Below, one piece after another: positions 32,380 to 41,750 of a DNA stretch of 64,000 nucleotides. Origin of the DNA: JAVBME01 sp031552765. GTDB taxonomy: Bacteria > Bacillota > Negativicutes > Acidaminococcales > JAISLQ01. Numbering within the stretch: position 1 is the first letter of the stretch; each line of letters opens with the position of its first letter. The stretch covers positions 7,719 through 71,718 of the forward strand of contig JAVBME010000011.1 of assembly GCA_031552765.1 (NCBI GenBank). The letters run 5' to 3'. The notes below the pieces were generated by a model that was not told the DNA's origin, made no database searches, and was given only the letters and a program-made list of their open reading frames with translations. Both the position numbers and the translations under genes were made by a program.

Positions 32380-34104
32380 ATGATTGCCTTTCTCGAGGCA
32401 AAAAAAGCCGGTCTTCTGGATAAAAAACACTTGGCCGCCAATCTGATCTCCGGCCTCATCGTCAGCGTCATATCGCTGCCTTTGGGTATGGCTTTTGCCA
32501 TAGCCTCGGGCGCTAAACCGGAACATGGCATCTATACCTCCATCGTGGCCGGATTTCTGGCGGCGGTGTTCGGCGGCAGCCGTGTGCAAATCACCGGCCC
32601 TACCGGCGCATTTATCGTGCTTTTGTCAAGCATCACTGCGACATACGGCATAGAAGGCTTGCAAATGGCCACACTTATGGCTGGCGTCATGCTCCTTTGC
32701 ATGGGTTTTGCCAAATTGGGCAGCGTCATAAAATTTATTCCCAAGCCGGTCATCGTTGGTTTCACCGCCGGCATAGGCGTGGTCATATGGGTAGGACAGT
32801 GGCAGTATTTTTTTGGCCTGGACAAACCGAATGGCAGCCATTTTCACGAAAAAGCTTTATCCCTCTTGCAGTCATTGCCGGACCTGCATCCAGCCACGCT
32901 CGCTATAGCCAGCGCCAGCCTTTTTGTTATAATTTTCTCTTCACGGATTAAAAAAATCAGCCGTATACCAAGCCCACTCACTGCCATGGTTTTGGCGACT
33001 TTAGCGCAAACCATCTTCTCCTTTGAAGGAGTAGCGACCATCGGCAATACTTTCGGCGGCATCCCGCAAAATCTTCCTGCCTTCTCTCCACCAGCCTGGA
33101 CAGTTAGCAAGCTCCTCGAACTCATCGGCCCGGCCTTTACCATCGCCATGCTTGGCGCTATAGAGTCGCTCCTGTCGGCGGTCGTCGCCGACAGCATGAC
33201 AGGCGACAAGCACGATTCTAACCAGGAGCTGATCGGGCAAGGCATCGCCAACATTTTCGCCCCTTTGCTGAGCGGCATAGCCGCTACCGGCGCCATAGCC
33301 CGCACGGCCACAAATGTAAAAAACGGCGGCTCCAGCCCCCTGGCGGGAATATTCCACTGCGTATTTTTGGTGATAATCCTGCTTTTTCTGGCGCCACTGG
33401 CTTATAATATCCCACTGTCCGCCATGGCGGCTATTCTTTTTGTCGTAGCCTATAACATGAGCGACCTAAAGCACTTCGTCTATATGTTCAGGCAGGCGCC
33501 GCGGGAAGATGTAATAACGCTTATCGTCACCTTCCTCTTAACTATCTTTACCGACCTTGTCGTGGCGGTAAATGTCGGCGTAGTGCTTGCGGTGCTGCTG
33601 TTCATGAAACGTATGACCAGCGCCATCACGGTTTACCGTTTCAGCGCCAAAGAGCTCAGCTATGACCCCTATATCAAGGAAAGCGGGCGACTGCCGGAAG
33701 GCCTTTTGGTCTATTCCATCGAAGGGCCTCTCTTTTTTGGCGCAGTGGAAAATTTTGAACATGTGCTTTCCTACTCTAAAACGCAACCCAAAATAATCAT
33801 CATCCGCCTGCACCATGTCCCCTTTGTCGACATAACGGCAAGCGAAGCCTTAACAACCGCTATTAACAAACTTAAAAATAAAAATGTCCGGATAATCATG
33901 ACCGAAGCCAATGGCGAAGTCAGCCGCAGCCTACACAAAGCCGGCATTTTCGCGCTTACCGGCAAAAGGATGTACTGGCAGAAGTTTTCCGACGCCATGG
34001 CCAGCTGCCAAAAGATACTTTCCGGCCAAGATAATGCGCCGGTTCACCAAGTTGAATACCAAGACGGCAGGATCGTCAAAACACATTCGGGACAGCAGGA
34101 ATAA
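32380..34104 (+). CDS. SulP-family anion transporter with STAS domain
   Basis: 574-residue inner-membrane anion permease (sulfate, bicarbonate, carboxylates or others in known members). About residues 20-410 form the membrane domain: GLIVSVISLPLGMAFAIASG, GSRVQITGPTGAFIVLL, and GGSSPLAGIFHCVFLV. Residues about 440-545 are a STAS domain (VPFVDITASEALTTAI), the regulatory end of the family. ATG chosen over an upstream GTG because gggg lies at a plausible distance. Single gene with its own promoter and terminator. Substrate not deducible. Confidence 0.92.
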   Translation: MIAFLEAKKAGLLDKKHLAANLISGLIVSVISLPLGMAFAIASGAKPEHGIYTSIVAGFLAAVFGGSRVQITGPTGAFIVLLSSITATYGIEGLQMATLMAGVMLLCMGFAKLGSVIKFIPKPVIVGFTAGIGVVIWVGQWQYFFGLDKPNGSHFHEKALSLLQSLPDLHPATLAIASASLFVIIFSSRIKKISRIPSPLTAMVLATLAQTIFSFEGVATIGNTFGGIPQNLPAFSPPAWTVSKLLELIGPAFTIAMLGAIESLLSAVVADSMTGDKHDSNQELIGQGIANIFAPLLSGIAATGAIARTATNVKNGGSSPLAGIFHCVFLVIILLFLAPLAYNIPLSAMAAILFVVAYNMSDLKHFVYMFRQAPREDVITLIVTFLLTIFTDLVVAVNVGVVLAVLLFMKRMTSAITVYRFSAKELSYDPYIKESGRLPEGLLVYSIEGPLFFGAVENFEHVLSYSKTQPKIIIIRLHHVPFVDITASEALTTAINKLKNKNVRIIMTEANGEVSRSLHKAGIFALTGKRMYWQKFSDAMASCQKILSGQDNAPVHQVEYQDGRIVKTHSGQQE

Positions 34105-34116
34105 TAGCGGCAAGAA

Positions 34117-34145
34117 GAGGCCGGGCGTTTGCCCGGCCTCTCAGT
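34117..34145. terminator. Hairpin between convergent SulP and dehydratase genes
   Basis: Perfect 10-bp stem GAGGCCGGGC-gttt-GCCCGGCCTC between two convergent stops. T-tracts are weak on both sides (TCAGTTT on plus, TTCTT on minus), but the position suggests a shared terminator. Confidence 0.65.
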
Positions 34146-34149
34146 TTAC

Positions 34150-35277
34150 TTACATCATTTCCGCAAATGTCTGTATCTTGGTCCGGGCCTGTTCCTGGCC
34201 CTCAGTGCTCTGGTCAATGTCCACGCACAACACGGGTAGGGAGTTTTCCTCCGCATTGGCCGCGATCATCGGATAGTCGTATTCTTCCACGTCACAGAAC
34301 TTCATCAGGCAGACAACGACGCCGTCGGCCTTGTTGTCTTTGGCCAGTTTGGTGACCAGCTTGCCCCGGTCGCCCGCCCGGTCGTGGATGACCGAACAGC
34401 CTTCACGCGCGAACCACTGCTTGGCCAGGCGCTCCAAAGCGCTGACGCCCGCCGGTATATCGATGCGCACCTGCCGTGATTCCTGCCCCAGATCATCGGC
34501 CACTACCGCAACCTTGTTTTCCGCGAAGATGTCGAGAAAATCCGCCGGTTCGGCGGTAACGCCTGTCAAGACGACTTTTTTACCCTGCCATTTGTGCACA
34601 GGCAGTTTTTTCAGCTCAGCGTTTATTTCTTCTACCAGTGCGGTATGTTCGGCTTTTTCCATGAAGTGCGCGCTTTTCATCACATTATGCCGCACTTTGG
34701 CTGTTATAACGTCCAAATGGTCGTTGGCCAGGGCCAGGAACTCACGCATGACCGCCTGGTGTTTATTGTATATTTCAATACTTTTATTGAGCGCTTCTTC
34801 GCTAATCGGCGCGCCGGCAATATTTTCCAGCATCTTTTTGACGGCGGCGTATTCATCCCGGAGAAATTCTACCGCGCCGCTGTCGTCGATGTTTTGCGGG
34901 TGGATAAAGGCTACCAGCGGGATGTCTTTAACGCCGTCGCGCCAGGCGCCGCAGATGCCGCGGAAGGTATCGCACAGCATGGGCATGACAGCGCCGGACA
35001 GCCCTTTATATTTGCCGGTCATGCCTAGTTCCAGACAAGAACGCATGATCGAGCAGGTAAAGGCGGGGGCGTATTTACCCGCCACCGAAGGATTTATCTG
35101 GCCGCCCCACAAGCCCATGGGTATCATGCCGGCGGCATGCACCAATTCTGTAGGTGTGTATATAGGGAAACAGCCGATAACTTTTTTACCTGCTTTAAGA
35201 TACTTGTCCAGCATAGCTTTGGGGTTTTCCGCAACATTTTCCAGTTGGCCGAGTAATGAATTTAGTTTGTCCATCAT
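34150..35277 (-). CDS. hadC: 2-hydroxyacyl-CoA dehydratase, beta subunit (HadC/HgdB-like)
   Basis: Smaller iron-sulfur subunit of a ketyl-radical dehydratase that removes water from a (R)-2-hydroxyacyl-CoA. 375 residues, with the family pattern KVIGCFPIYTPTELVHAAGMIPMGLWGG, and cysteines at about 36, 75, 81, 102 and 109 (PMLCDTFRGIC) from which the cluster ligands are drawn; also FCDVEEYDYPMI. It overlaps the alpha subunit gene by four bases. Order hadA-hadI-hadB-hadC equals that of the Clostridioides difficile 2-hydroxyisocaproate cluster, which is why I use these names; the true substrate here could be lactoyl-, 2-hydroxybutyryl-, 2-hydroxyglutaryl- or another acyl-CoA. Confidence 0.88.
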   Translation of the reverse strand: MMDKLNSLLGQLENVAENPKAMLDKYLKAGKKVIGCFPIYTPTELVHAAGMIPMGLWGGQINPSVAGKYAPAFTCSIMRSCLELGMTGKYKGLSGAVMPMLCDTFRGICGAWRDGVKDIPLVAFIHPQNIDDSGAVEFLRDEYAAVKKMLENIAGAPISEEALNKSIEIYNKHQAVMREFLALANDHLDVITAKVRHNVMKSAHFMEKAEHTALVEEINAELKKLPVHKWQGKKVVLTGVTAEPADFLDIFAENKVAVVADDLGQESRQVRIDIPAGVSALERLAKQWFAREGCSVIHDRAGDRGKLVTKLAKDNKADGVVVCLMKFCDVEEYDYPMIAANAEENSLPVLCVDIDQSTEGQEQARTKIQTFAEMM

Positions 35278-36527
35278 TGCGCCTCCTTGCTCTGCTGCAT
35301 TATTTCCACAAGGCCCTGCACCCTGGTCTCAAACTGTGCTTCACTGTATACCCTGGTATCCGACTGGTCGCCGTCAAAGTTAGAGGTAGGCACGCCGGTA
35401 TTTTCTTCGACGATATCTTTGCCGACGAAGATGTGGAAGGTCATCAGCTTGCAGCTTCTGTTGACATGGCAGAGCATGCCGTCGCACTGGAAGTCCTTGA
35501 TGGTCTTGGAACGTTTTTCCATGATGGATCTGGTGGAAAAACTGTTGGTGGAAGACGTCGCGTAAGCATAAGCCATAGAATCCAGGTCACCTGGCGTGTA
35601 TACTACATTCCATGCGGTGACATAGCCGTTGATGACGGCATTTACATTATAGTTTCTGAGTGTTTTGAGATTATGACCCAGATTTGGCCAGCAAGCGATG
35701 CCTTCCCAGTGTACGCGGTATTTTTCTTCCGCCGGGAAGGAGGATGTGCCGTTGGCGATGTGTTCTTCCACTTCCGCCTTCAGCTGCTGAAATATTTCCG
35801 TAGTGGACTCTTTGCCGCGGCAAAGGACCATACAGGACATATAGTTGAAAAGGTCAAAGCCGCTCAAAGGCGAGGGTTTTCTCATATTAAGGTTGCAAAT
35901 GTCGTCAAACAGCTTGCTGTTTATCTGCGAACGTTTTTGCACTTCGAGGAATTTATCCCAGTCGAATTTTTTGCCCAGGAATTTTTCCAGGCCTTTGATA
36001 GCGTTTTCTATCTGGCTGCGGATGTATTTTACCTTGTGCGGCGCCGGGCCTTCTTCGTAGTAGTTGTACAGGCAGTCGACGAAGAATATCGGTATGTTGA
36101 GGTCGCGCGCCAGGTTTTCATACCATTTCATCAGTTGGGTGCAGCTGTTGTTGGCTAATAGCAAAAAGTCCGGCATGGGCAAAAGCGGGTCTGCCTCTTT
36201 GTATTCCGGGTCTTTTATTTTGTCGGCCATCGCCATGTTGAGGCGGGCGTAAGAGCAGATATTCATCGGGTAGCGCATCGGGCCTTCCGCATGGTGTATA
36301 AGCGCATCGCCCTGATGTTTGGCGGCAACCGACGCCGCGTTGTTTTCCGGGTAAAGGATGGGCACGTCAAAAGTTTCGCAGATCTCCTGCGGGAAAATGG
36401 CGGTCGACCAGCCGATAGGTTTACCGGCTTTTTTCGCGTCCCAGGCGTCTTGGTATACTTTGGCCGTCTGGGCGTTGACCAATACGCGCGACCTTGGCAG
36501 TTCGCGCTTGGGTTTTTGTTCTGCCAT
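35274..36527 (-). CDS. hadB: 2-hydroxyacyl-CoA dehydratase, alpha subunit (HadB/HgdA-like)
   Basis: 417-residue subunit that binds the acyl-CoA near a [4Fe-4S] cluster. Diagnostic stretches: KPIGWSTAIFPQEICETFDVPILYPENNAA, NICSYARLNMAM, LLLANNSCTQLMKWYENLARDLNIPIFFVD, MLCHVNRSCKLM, and the end FDGDQSDTRVYSEAQFETRVQGLVE (each well conserved in the HadB/FldB group). By memory of the family it looks nearer HadB of C. difficile than HgdA of Acidaminococcus, which argues against a strict 2-hydroxyglutaryl-CoA enzyme but does not exclude it. 22 bases after the activator gene. Confidence 0.9.
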   Translation of the reverse strand: MAEQKPKRELPRSRVLVNAQTAKVYQDAWDAKKAGKPIGWSTAIFPQEICETFDVPILYPENNAASVAAKHQGDALIHHAEGPMRYPMNICSYARLNMAMADKIKDPEYKEADPLLPMPDFLLLANNSCTQLMKWYENLARDLNIPIFFVDCLYNYYEEGPAPHKVKYIRSQIENAIKGLEKFLGKKFDWDKFLEVQKRSQINSKLFDDICNLNMRKPSPLSGFDLFNYMSCMVLCRGKESTTEIFQQLKAEVEEHIANGTSSFPAEEKYRVHWEGIACWPNLGHNLKTLRNYNVNAVINGYVTAWNVVYTPGDLDSMAYAYATSSTNSFSTRSIMEKRSKTIKDFQCDGMLCHVNRSCKLMTFHIFVGKDIVEENTGVPTSNFDGDQSDTRVYSEAQFETRVQGLVEIMQQSKEAQ

Positions 36528-36549
36528 AAAAATGACACCTCCTGCTTCT

Positions 36550-37335
36550 TTATTCGCGCGCTTTCATAGCTTCCTCATAAGCAAAAAGCGCGGCCCCAAT
36601 TGCACCAGCAAGCTGGCAGTCATCATGTACCAGTATCTTTGTTTTCAGTTCGTCTTCCAATATTTTCACAACGCCGCTGTTTAAAGCGACGCCGCCCGAC
36701 ATGGCCACGTCCGGCACGATGCCGTTGCGCATAGCCAAAGAGGCCACCCGCTTGGCGACTGAGCGATGAATTCCGGCCACCAGGTCTTCCAGTTTGACGT
36801 CGGACGATAATTTGGAAATGACTTCCGATTCGGCAAACACCGTACAGGTGTTGCTGATATTCACCTCGCCCGTCGCTTTTTCGCTCAGGGCGCCCAGTTC
36901 AGTCGTTTTTACATTCAAGATCGTCGCCATCACGTCGAGGAATTTTCCCGTGCCGGCCGCGCATTTGTCGTTCATGACAAAGTTTTCCATATGTCCTTTG
37001 GCATTGAGGCGCAACACTTTTATGTCCTGGCCGCCAATATCGATGATAGTACGCGCGGTCGGCAAGAGGAATTTTACTCCTTTGGCGTGGCAGCTCAGCT
37101 CGCTTTTTTGGTTATCTGTCTCCTTGAAAGTAAAGCGCCCGTAGCCGGTAACCAAAAGACCGCCTATATCTTCTTTTTTTAAACCGGCGCCCTCCAGGGC
37201 GTTTTCAAACACCCTCTGCGCGCCGCTCGTGCCTGTACCGAGGGGAACCACGGCTTTGGCGACTATCTCCCTGCCGCCTTTCATAATGACCGCTTTGCAG
37301 GCGGTAGATCCAATGTCTATTCCCATTGAAAGCAT
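36550..37335 (-). CDS. hadI: Dehydratase activator ATPase (HadI/HgdC-like archerase)
   Basis: Homodimeric ATPase of the BadF/BadG/HgdC family that injects one electron into the dehydratase, driven by ATP. The ATPase signature SMGIDIGSTACKAVI starts the protein; cluster-ligating cysteines are C125 (NDKCAAGTGKFLD) and C164 (ISNTCTVFAESE), matching the positions in HgdC. Also IIDIGGQD and a SGGVALNSG phosphate loop. ATG chosen with ggag 9 bases upstream; an in-frame start seven codons earlier lacks a site. Length 261 is normal. Confidence 0.95.
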   Translation of the reverse strand: MLSMGIDIGSTACKAVIMKGGREIVAKAVVPLGTGTSGAQRVFENALEGAGLKKEDIGGLLVTGYGRFTFKETDNQKSELSCHAKGVKFLLPTARTIIDIGGQDIKVLRLNAKGHMENFVMNDKCAAGTGKFLDVMATILNVKTTELGALSEKATGEVNISNTCTVFAESEVISKLSSDVKLEDLVAGIHRSVAKRVASLAMRNGIVPDVAMSGGVALNSGVVKILEDELKTKILVHDDCQLAGAIGAALFAYEEAMKARE

Positions 37336-37416
37336 AACTTTTTCTCCTAAAAACAACCTAAAAGCAAGTAGTTATTTAGTTAAATTATACCACTTAAACA
37401 GCTACCTGTTTTTTGT

Positions 37417-38601
37417 TCAGATTACTCCCTGCTCATTGAGCTTGGCTAACTCTTCCTTGGACATGCCCATTTTGCCGCAGTATATCTCTTCGTTGTGGGC
37501 GCCGATCTCCGGACCAGCCCATTGTACCTTACCGGGAGTGCTGCCCAGTTTAGGCACAATGCCCTGCATTTTGATATTGCCAAATTTTTTCGTCGGTACT
37601 TCGACGATCATCTCGCGCTCGGCAAAATGCGGATCTTCCACGATGTCTTTTACCGTGTACACCTTGCAGCAGGGCACTTCGTCGCCCATCGCCGCCAGGC
37701 ATTCGTCTATAGTATGCTGGCGTATCCATTCTTCCGCCATCTGGTTTATCTTGTCGCGGTTTTTCATGCGCCCGGTAGCTTTGCTGTATTCTTCGCTTTC
37801 TAACAGGTCGGCGCGGCCGATAGCCTTGGCAAATTCAGCGAAAATAGCGTCGCCGGCAACTGTCAGTACCAGGTACTGATCATCCTTGGTCAGGAAATGC
37901 CCGGACGGAATGGTAACGAGAACACCGTTGCCCATGCGTTTCCTGATAGTGCCGTCATAGAAATATTCCGGTATTATCGACTCCATTATCCTTATAGTCG
38001 ATTCGGTCAGGCAGCAGTCTACCCGCTGGCCAAGTCCGGTACCCACGACATCCCTGTTATAAATGGCGAACATAACGCCGATGACCGCAAACTGCGCCGT
38101 CAGAAAATCGGCCACGGAAAGCCCGGGCTTGATCGGCGGGCCATCGGGAAAACCGGTAATATGGAGCATGCCGCCCATAGCAAGCCCTATACGGTCAAAA
38201 CCGGGCTTGTGGCTGTAAGGGCCGGTTTGGCCGAAACCGGATGAACTCATGAAAACAAGGCGAGGATTGTGGGCGTGGATCTTTTCCCAGGTAAAGCCCA
38301 GTTTGGCAAAAACGCCCGGGCGGAAGTTTTCCACCAGTACGTCGGCGTCTTTTAAAAGATCCCACAATAATTCCTTGCCTTTGGCTTCTTTTAAGTTAAG
38401 TGATACCGTCTTTTTATTACGGCCTTCCACCTGAAACCACATGTCTTTTATCCGGCCCATACCACGGGCAAGATCGCCAGTCCCGGGCGGTTCGACTTTT
38501 ATTACTTCCGCGCCAAAATCGGCGAGCATAGTACCGCAAAAAGGCCCGGCCAATATATTGCCTACCTCGACTACTTTTAATCCTTGCAATGCAGCTGTCA
38601 C
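37417..38601 (-). CDS. hadA: Family III CoA-transferase (CaiB/BaiF, HadA-like)
   Basis: Transfers CoA between acyl-CoA and a hydroxy- or carboxylic acid. 394 residues; N terminus GLKVVEVGNILAGPFCGTMLADFGAEVIKVEPPGTGD is the family hallmark, with the catalytic aspartate expected near residue 165-170 (GFPDGPPIKPGLSVADFLTAQFAVIGVMFA). GTG start with agaggtg 7 bases upstream. As first gene of the dehydratase cluster it presumably activates the 2-hydroxy acid using CoA from the pathway product, as HadA does (inference). An 81-base gap separates it from the activator gene. Confidence 0.9.
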   Translation of the reverse strand: MTAALQGLKVVEVGNILAGPFCGTMLADFGAEVIKVEPPGTGDLARGMGRIKDMWFQVEGRNKKTVSLNLKEAKGKELLWDLLKDADVLVENFRPGVFAKLGFTWEKIHAHNPRLVFMSSSGFGQTGPYSHKPGFDRIGLAMGGMLHITGFPDGPPIKPGLSVADFLTAQFAVIGVMFAIYNRDVVGTGLGQRVDCCLTESTIRIMESIIPEYFYDGTIRKRMGNGVLVTIPSGHFLTKDDQYLVLTVAGDAIFAEFAKAIGRADLLESEEYSKATGRMKNRDKINQMAEEWIRQHTIDECLAAMGDEVPCCKVYTVKDIVEDPHFAEREMIVEVPTKKFGNIKMQGIVPKLGSTPGKVQWAGPEIGAHNEEIYCGKMGMSKEELAKLNEQGVI

Positions 38602-38649
38602 TAACAATCACCTCTTAAGTGTTTTTTTAACAAAAGAAAACTGAATATA

Positions 38650-38674
38650 TGACGCAAAAATATTCACCGCGTCA
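38650..38674. promoter_or_regulatory. Inverted repeat upstream of hadA, candidate operator
   Basis: Perfect 6-bp arms TGACGC and GCGTCA with a 13-base spacer, 50-75 bases before the hadA start. A second palindrome, GAATATT-ttt-AATATTC on the minus strand, lies nearby (about 38717-38733). The 325-base gap 38602-38926 otherwise holds only AT-rich sequence and the LysR terminator. A LysR-type activator could bind here. Confidence 0.4.
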
Positions 38675-38876
38675 CAATTGACCTTCACATTAACAGGCAG
38701 TTAATTTAGTTTTGTTAGAATATTAAAAATATTCCAGTCGCGTTTGATTCTAATAATAATAACCAATCCAATGTTTTGTAAATTATCAGTTTTGCTATTT
38801 GTTATTAGTTTTTATGTTAACATTTTATTCTATTTACAGTTAAAGTATGTTTTACCGCAGGAAACTGGCGGCACAT

Positions 38877-38915
38877 AAAAAAGCGCTGGGGAAGTTACCT
38901 CCAGCGCTTTTTGTT
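38877..38915 (-). terminator. Terminator after the LysR regulator gene
   Basis: Hairpin with arms AAAGCGCTGG and CCAGCGCTTT, T-tracts on both strands. On the minus strand it lies 12 bases after the LysR stop, so hadA is transcribed from its own promoter. Confidence 0.87.
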
Positions 38916-38926
38916 ATTTGATTGTT

Positions 38927-39835
38927 TTATTTTGCTATTTCTTTCGCCATTTTTTGGATATTTCTATGGTATTCCAACATAAATTCTTTAAAGGCCAGGG
39001 CCTGTTCGGAAAGATAAGCATCCTTTTTCCACAGTATTACCTGCGTCCGGTGGATAGGAGGATCGGCAATCTTTACAAAAATAGCATTGCCTAAATCGCC
39101 GGTAGGCAGCACCGAACCGGTAGTAAAAACAATACCGTATTTAGCTGCCAGCATCTTTGGACGCAAAGCATAGTCGCACTCCAAAACAATTTTAGGGTCA
39201 AAACCAACCATTTGGCAGAGGCGGTCAAAATACCTGCGCATGGAATAACCCTTGGAAACAGCAATGAAACTTTCTTCCCTGCCTTCGATAAAACTTACTT
39301 CTTTGCGTTCGGCAAAAGGGTGGCCCGGATATACAGCAAAATAGGGCCAATCATCGTAATTGAGTATTTCGTAATTCCACTTTTCTTCCGGCAGGTCATA
39401 TCTGGCAGTAATTATAAAATCAAACTGTGAGCAATAGGAAGGATTGGCCATTTGGTCGGTTTTTATGAGGACATGGGAAAGTTTGACATCCGGCCGGTGT
39501 TCGATAAAAGCCTGAAACGCATCCAGCCAAACCACCGGGCTGCTTATGCCCACCGTCAATCTTGTAGTCTGGCTCTTGGTAGACATTTCCATTTCTTTTA
39601 TGGCATTGTCCAAAGTAGCAAAGACTGTATTGACATGTTTTAGATAGATGTGACCGCATTCATTCAGTTTCATCCGTTTCCCGTTTCGGTCAAACAGCTT
39701 GTAGCCCAACTGCTGCTCCAGCCTGTTGATGCTGGCGCTCAAAGATGGCGCCGAAACCATCAATTCACGGGCTGTGTCAGTCAAGTGCTCCTTTTCCGCC
39801 AAAGCTTTAAAATAACGCATTTGCAGCAAACCCAC
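38927..39835 (-). CDS. LysR-family transcriptional regulator
   Basis: 302 residues from a GTG preceded by gggggg; the in-frame extension upstream is AT-rich and unlikely to be coding. N-terminal winged HTH: LLQMRYFKALAEKEHLTDTARELMVSAPSLSASINRLEQQLGYKLFDRNGKRMKL, each element typical. Residues about 90-295 form the effector-binding domain. It lies between the dehydratase cluster (same strand) and the divergent SLC13 transporter operon, so it is the obvious candidate regulator of both, responding to a pathway acid or CoA intermediate (inference). Confidence 0.93.
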   Translation of the reverse strand: MGLLQMRYFKALAEKEHLTDTARELMVSAPSLSASINRLEQQLGYKLFDRNGKRMKLNECGHIYLKHVNTVFATLDNAIKEMEMSTKSQTTRLTVGISSPVVWLDAFQAFIEHRPDVKLSHVLIKTDQMANPSYCSQFDFIITARYDLPEEKWNYEILNYDDWPYFAVYPGHPFAERKEVSFIEGREESFIAVSKGYSMRRYFDRLCQMVGFDPKIVLECDYALRPKMLAAKYGIVFTTGSVLPTGDLGNAIFVKIADPPIHRTQVILWKKDAYLSEQALAFKEFMLEYHRNIQKMAKEIAK

Positions 39836-39957
39836 AACAAACGCCCCCCACTGTATATCAAAGCAATTATAATTAAATATTATCATATAAAAGAAAAAAA
39901 TCAACTATTATTAACTTTTAAGCTAATAAGATATAAATAAATTAATAATATACAAAA

Positions 39958-39986
39958 TTAAGTTTTTTTATCATAATAAAACTTAA
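39958..39986. promoter_or_regulatory. Palindrome in the LysR/SLC13 divergent region
   Basis: Perfect 9-bp arms TTAAGTTTT and AAAACTTAA with an 11-base spacer, in the 355-base AT-rich gap between the LysR gene and the transporter operon. Size and place suit a LysR-type site, though AT-richness raises the chance of accident. Confidence 0.4.
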
Positions 39987-40127
39987 ATAATCAGAAAATT
40001 TTTAAGATGCGTTTCTTCTTAATAAATTTTCACAATGAATCCTATTGTAAATTTATATAAAGAAAATAGACAAAGAACTGTCGTTTTAAAAATTATCCAT
40101 AATTATCAATACAAATTTTGCTTCACA

Positions 40128-40166
40128 GCAGGCGGCCGGTTAGTCGCGTTTCCGGCTACTGTTTAA
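40128..40166 (+). promoter_or_regulatory. Conserved 5' leader hairpin, copy 1
   Basis: Stem GGCCGG (40134-40139) with CCGGCT (40152-40157) around the 12-base loop TTAGTCGCGTTT, flanked by CAG and CTG. It lies about 25 bases before the transporter's ribosome site. The same element recurs before the second transporter (41751-41789) with identical loop. Confidence 0.55.
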
Positions 40167-40190
40167 AAATATTTTTGGGGAGGCTAATCA

Positions 40191-41471
40191 ATGGATAAAA
40201 GCACTATTGCGATCATTATCATAGCGGTCGCTATTGTATCCTTCGTGCTGGAAAAAATCCCTCTTGCCGTAACTGCTATGGCTGCCAGCGTACTTATGGG
40301 CGTGACCAAGGTCATGCCGTTCGCGAATGTCTCCAACGGTTTCGGCGCCACCGTCACCATGATGGTCGCCGGTATGATGATCGTCGGCAATGCTTTGTTT
40401 GAAACAGGCGTGGCCCGCATTATCGGTATCAAAATCGCCAACAGCCCCTTAGCCAAAAACGAGCGTGTATTTACCTTTGTTATTGTCGTCATTTGCTGCA
40501 TCCTGACAGGCTTTTTGAGTAACTCCGCCGTCATCGCCATGTTCATGCCGATCATCGGCGCCGTGGCCAGCCGTTCTGGCGGCCGCATCCAGGCGAAAAA
40601 CATCACCATCATGGCCGGCATGGCCTGCGCAGTCGGCGCCAGCATCACTATGGTAGGCTCCACAGCGCAGTTAGTGGGCCAGGGCATACTCATGAAAACC
40701 CAGGGCGCCCGCGCGCTCGGCTTTTTTGAAATGGCCCCCATCACAGTCATCTTATGCGTGGTTTTCTGTATATATGCCGCTACCATCGGCAATTCCATCG
40801 CCAGAAAAACCTTTGACTTTGAAAATCCTTCTGCTGTCACGACAAATACGGAGGAAATAGATGAGGAAATCAAAATCACCTGGCAAATGGTCCTCTCCAG
40901 CGTAGTAATGATCCTTTGCATCACCGGCTTTGTGCTCAATGTCTGGAATGTAGGCATCATCGGCCTGGCCGGCGCGACCGTGCTCCTGGCCACAAAATGC
41001 ATCGACTACAAGAAAGCCCTGCGCGAACTGGACTGGAATACCCTCATAATCCTTGGCGCAGCTCAGGGTTTTGCTTATGGCCTTGATGTCTCCGGCGGCG
41101 GTAAAGTCATCGCCAACTTTACTCTTTCCGTTTTTGGCGGCTCCAGCGCTTCCCCCTATGTCCTTTTGGTAGTAGGCATCGTTTTATCGACAGTACTTAC
41201 TAACTTTATGTCCAACACCGCAGTTGTAGCTATGCTTGTACCTATCTTTATACCGATATCTTTCGCTCTCAATGTATCACCCATACCTTTCGCCATAGCA
41301 GTCATCATCTCGGCCAACAACGCCATATCGACGCCTATAGGTACACCCTGCGTCACCCAGACCCTGCCCGCCGGTTACCGCTATATGGACTATGTGCGCG
41401 TAGGTCTGCCGATAAATATTATCCTGGTAATAATGACCTGCCTTCTGATGCCCATACTCAGTCCGTTATGA
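40191..41471 (+). CDS. SLC13/DASS-type carboxylate transporter, copy 1
   Basis: 426-residue membrane protein with about 11 helices, of the ion-transporter superfamily. Repeated re-entrant motifs are clear: GFLSNSAVIAMFMPI with IAMAxxASITMVGSTAQLV in the first half, and VLTNFMSNTAVVAMLVPI with ANNAISTPIGTPCVT in the second. Such SNxA/SNT motifs bind sodium and carboxylate in SLC13 proteins. The ATG follows ggggagg. First gene of a seven-gene plus-strand unit ending with thiolase; presumably imports the acid that the pathway degrades. Substrate unknown. Confidence 0.88.
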   Translation: MDKSTIAIIIIAVAIVSFVLEKIPLAVTAMAASVLMGVTKVMPFANVSNGFGATVTMMVAGMMIVGNALFETGVARIIGIKIANSPLAKNERVFTFVIVVICCILTGFLSNSAVIAMFMPIIGAVASRSGGRIQAKNITIMAGMACAVGASITMVGSTAQLVGQGILMKTQGARALGFFEMAPITVILCVVFCIYAATIGNSIARKTFDFENPSAVTTNTEEIDEEIKITWQMVLSSVVMILCITGFVLNVWNVGIIGLAGATVLLATKCIDYKKALRELDWNTLIILGAAQGFAYGLDVSGGGKVIANFTLSVFGGSSASPYVLLVVGIVLSTVLTNFMSNTAVVAMLVPIFIPISFALNVSPIPFAIAVIISANNAISTPIGTPCVTQTLPAGYRYMDYVRVGLPINIILVIMTCLLMPILSPL

Positions 41472-41750
41472 TTTGAATCTGTCAAAACAGGCTGGCTGCA
41501 ACATGATGCCAGCCTGCTTTGCAATGCAATTAACCCTAAAGTTAATACTATGTAAAAAAAATAATAATTTACAAGAAGCGGAGGTTGTAAGCATAATGAA
41601 ATAAGTGAAAAATGTGAAAATTTTCTGAAAACCCAGCGAATTAAACAAATGTATACTGTTCAGCCAACTAAAAGCGGACAGGCAGACAAATGGAATTTTT
41701 CAGCTTTTAGAAGATTATCCATATTTTCCCATACATGTTTTTGCTTCACG

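Noticed and set aside
35256..36158. 300-codon plus-strand frame opposite hadB
   Set aside because: Antisense to a highly conserved dehydratase subunit; no start signal.
40184..41002. Long antisense frame (272 codons) opposite the first SLC13 gene, repeated at 41815-42402
   Set aside because: Methionine- and alanine-rich shadow of a hydrophobic gene on the other strand; no ribosome site, and the same artefact appears in the duplicate.
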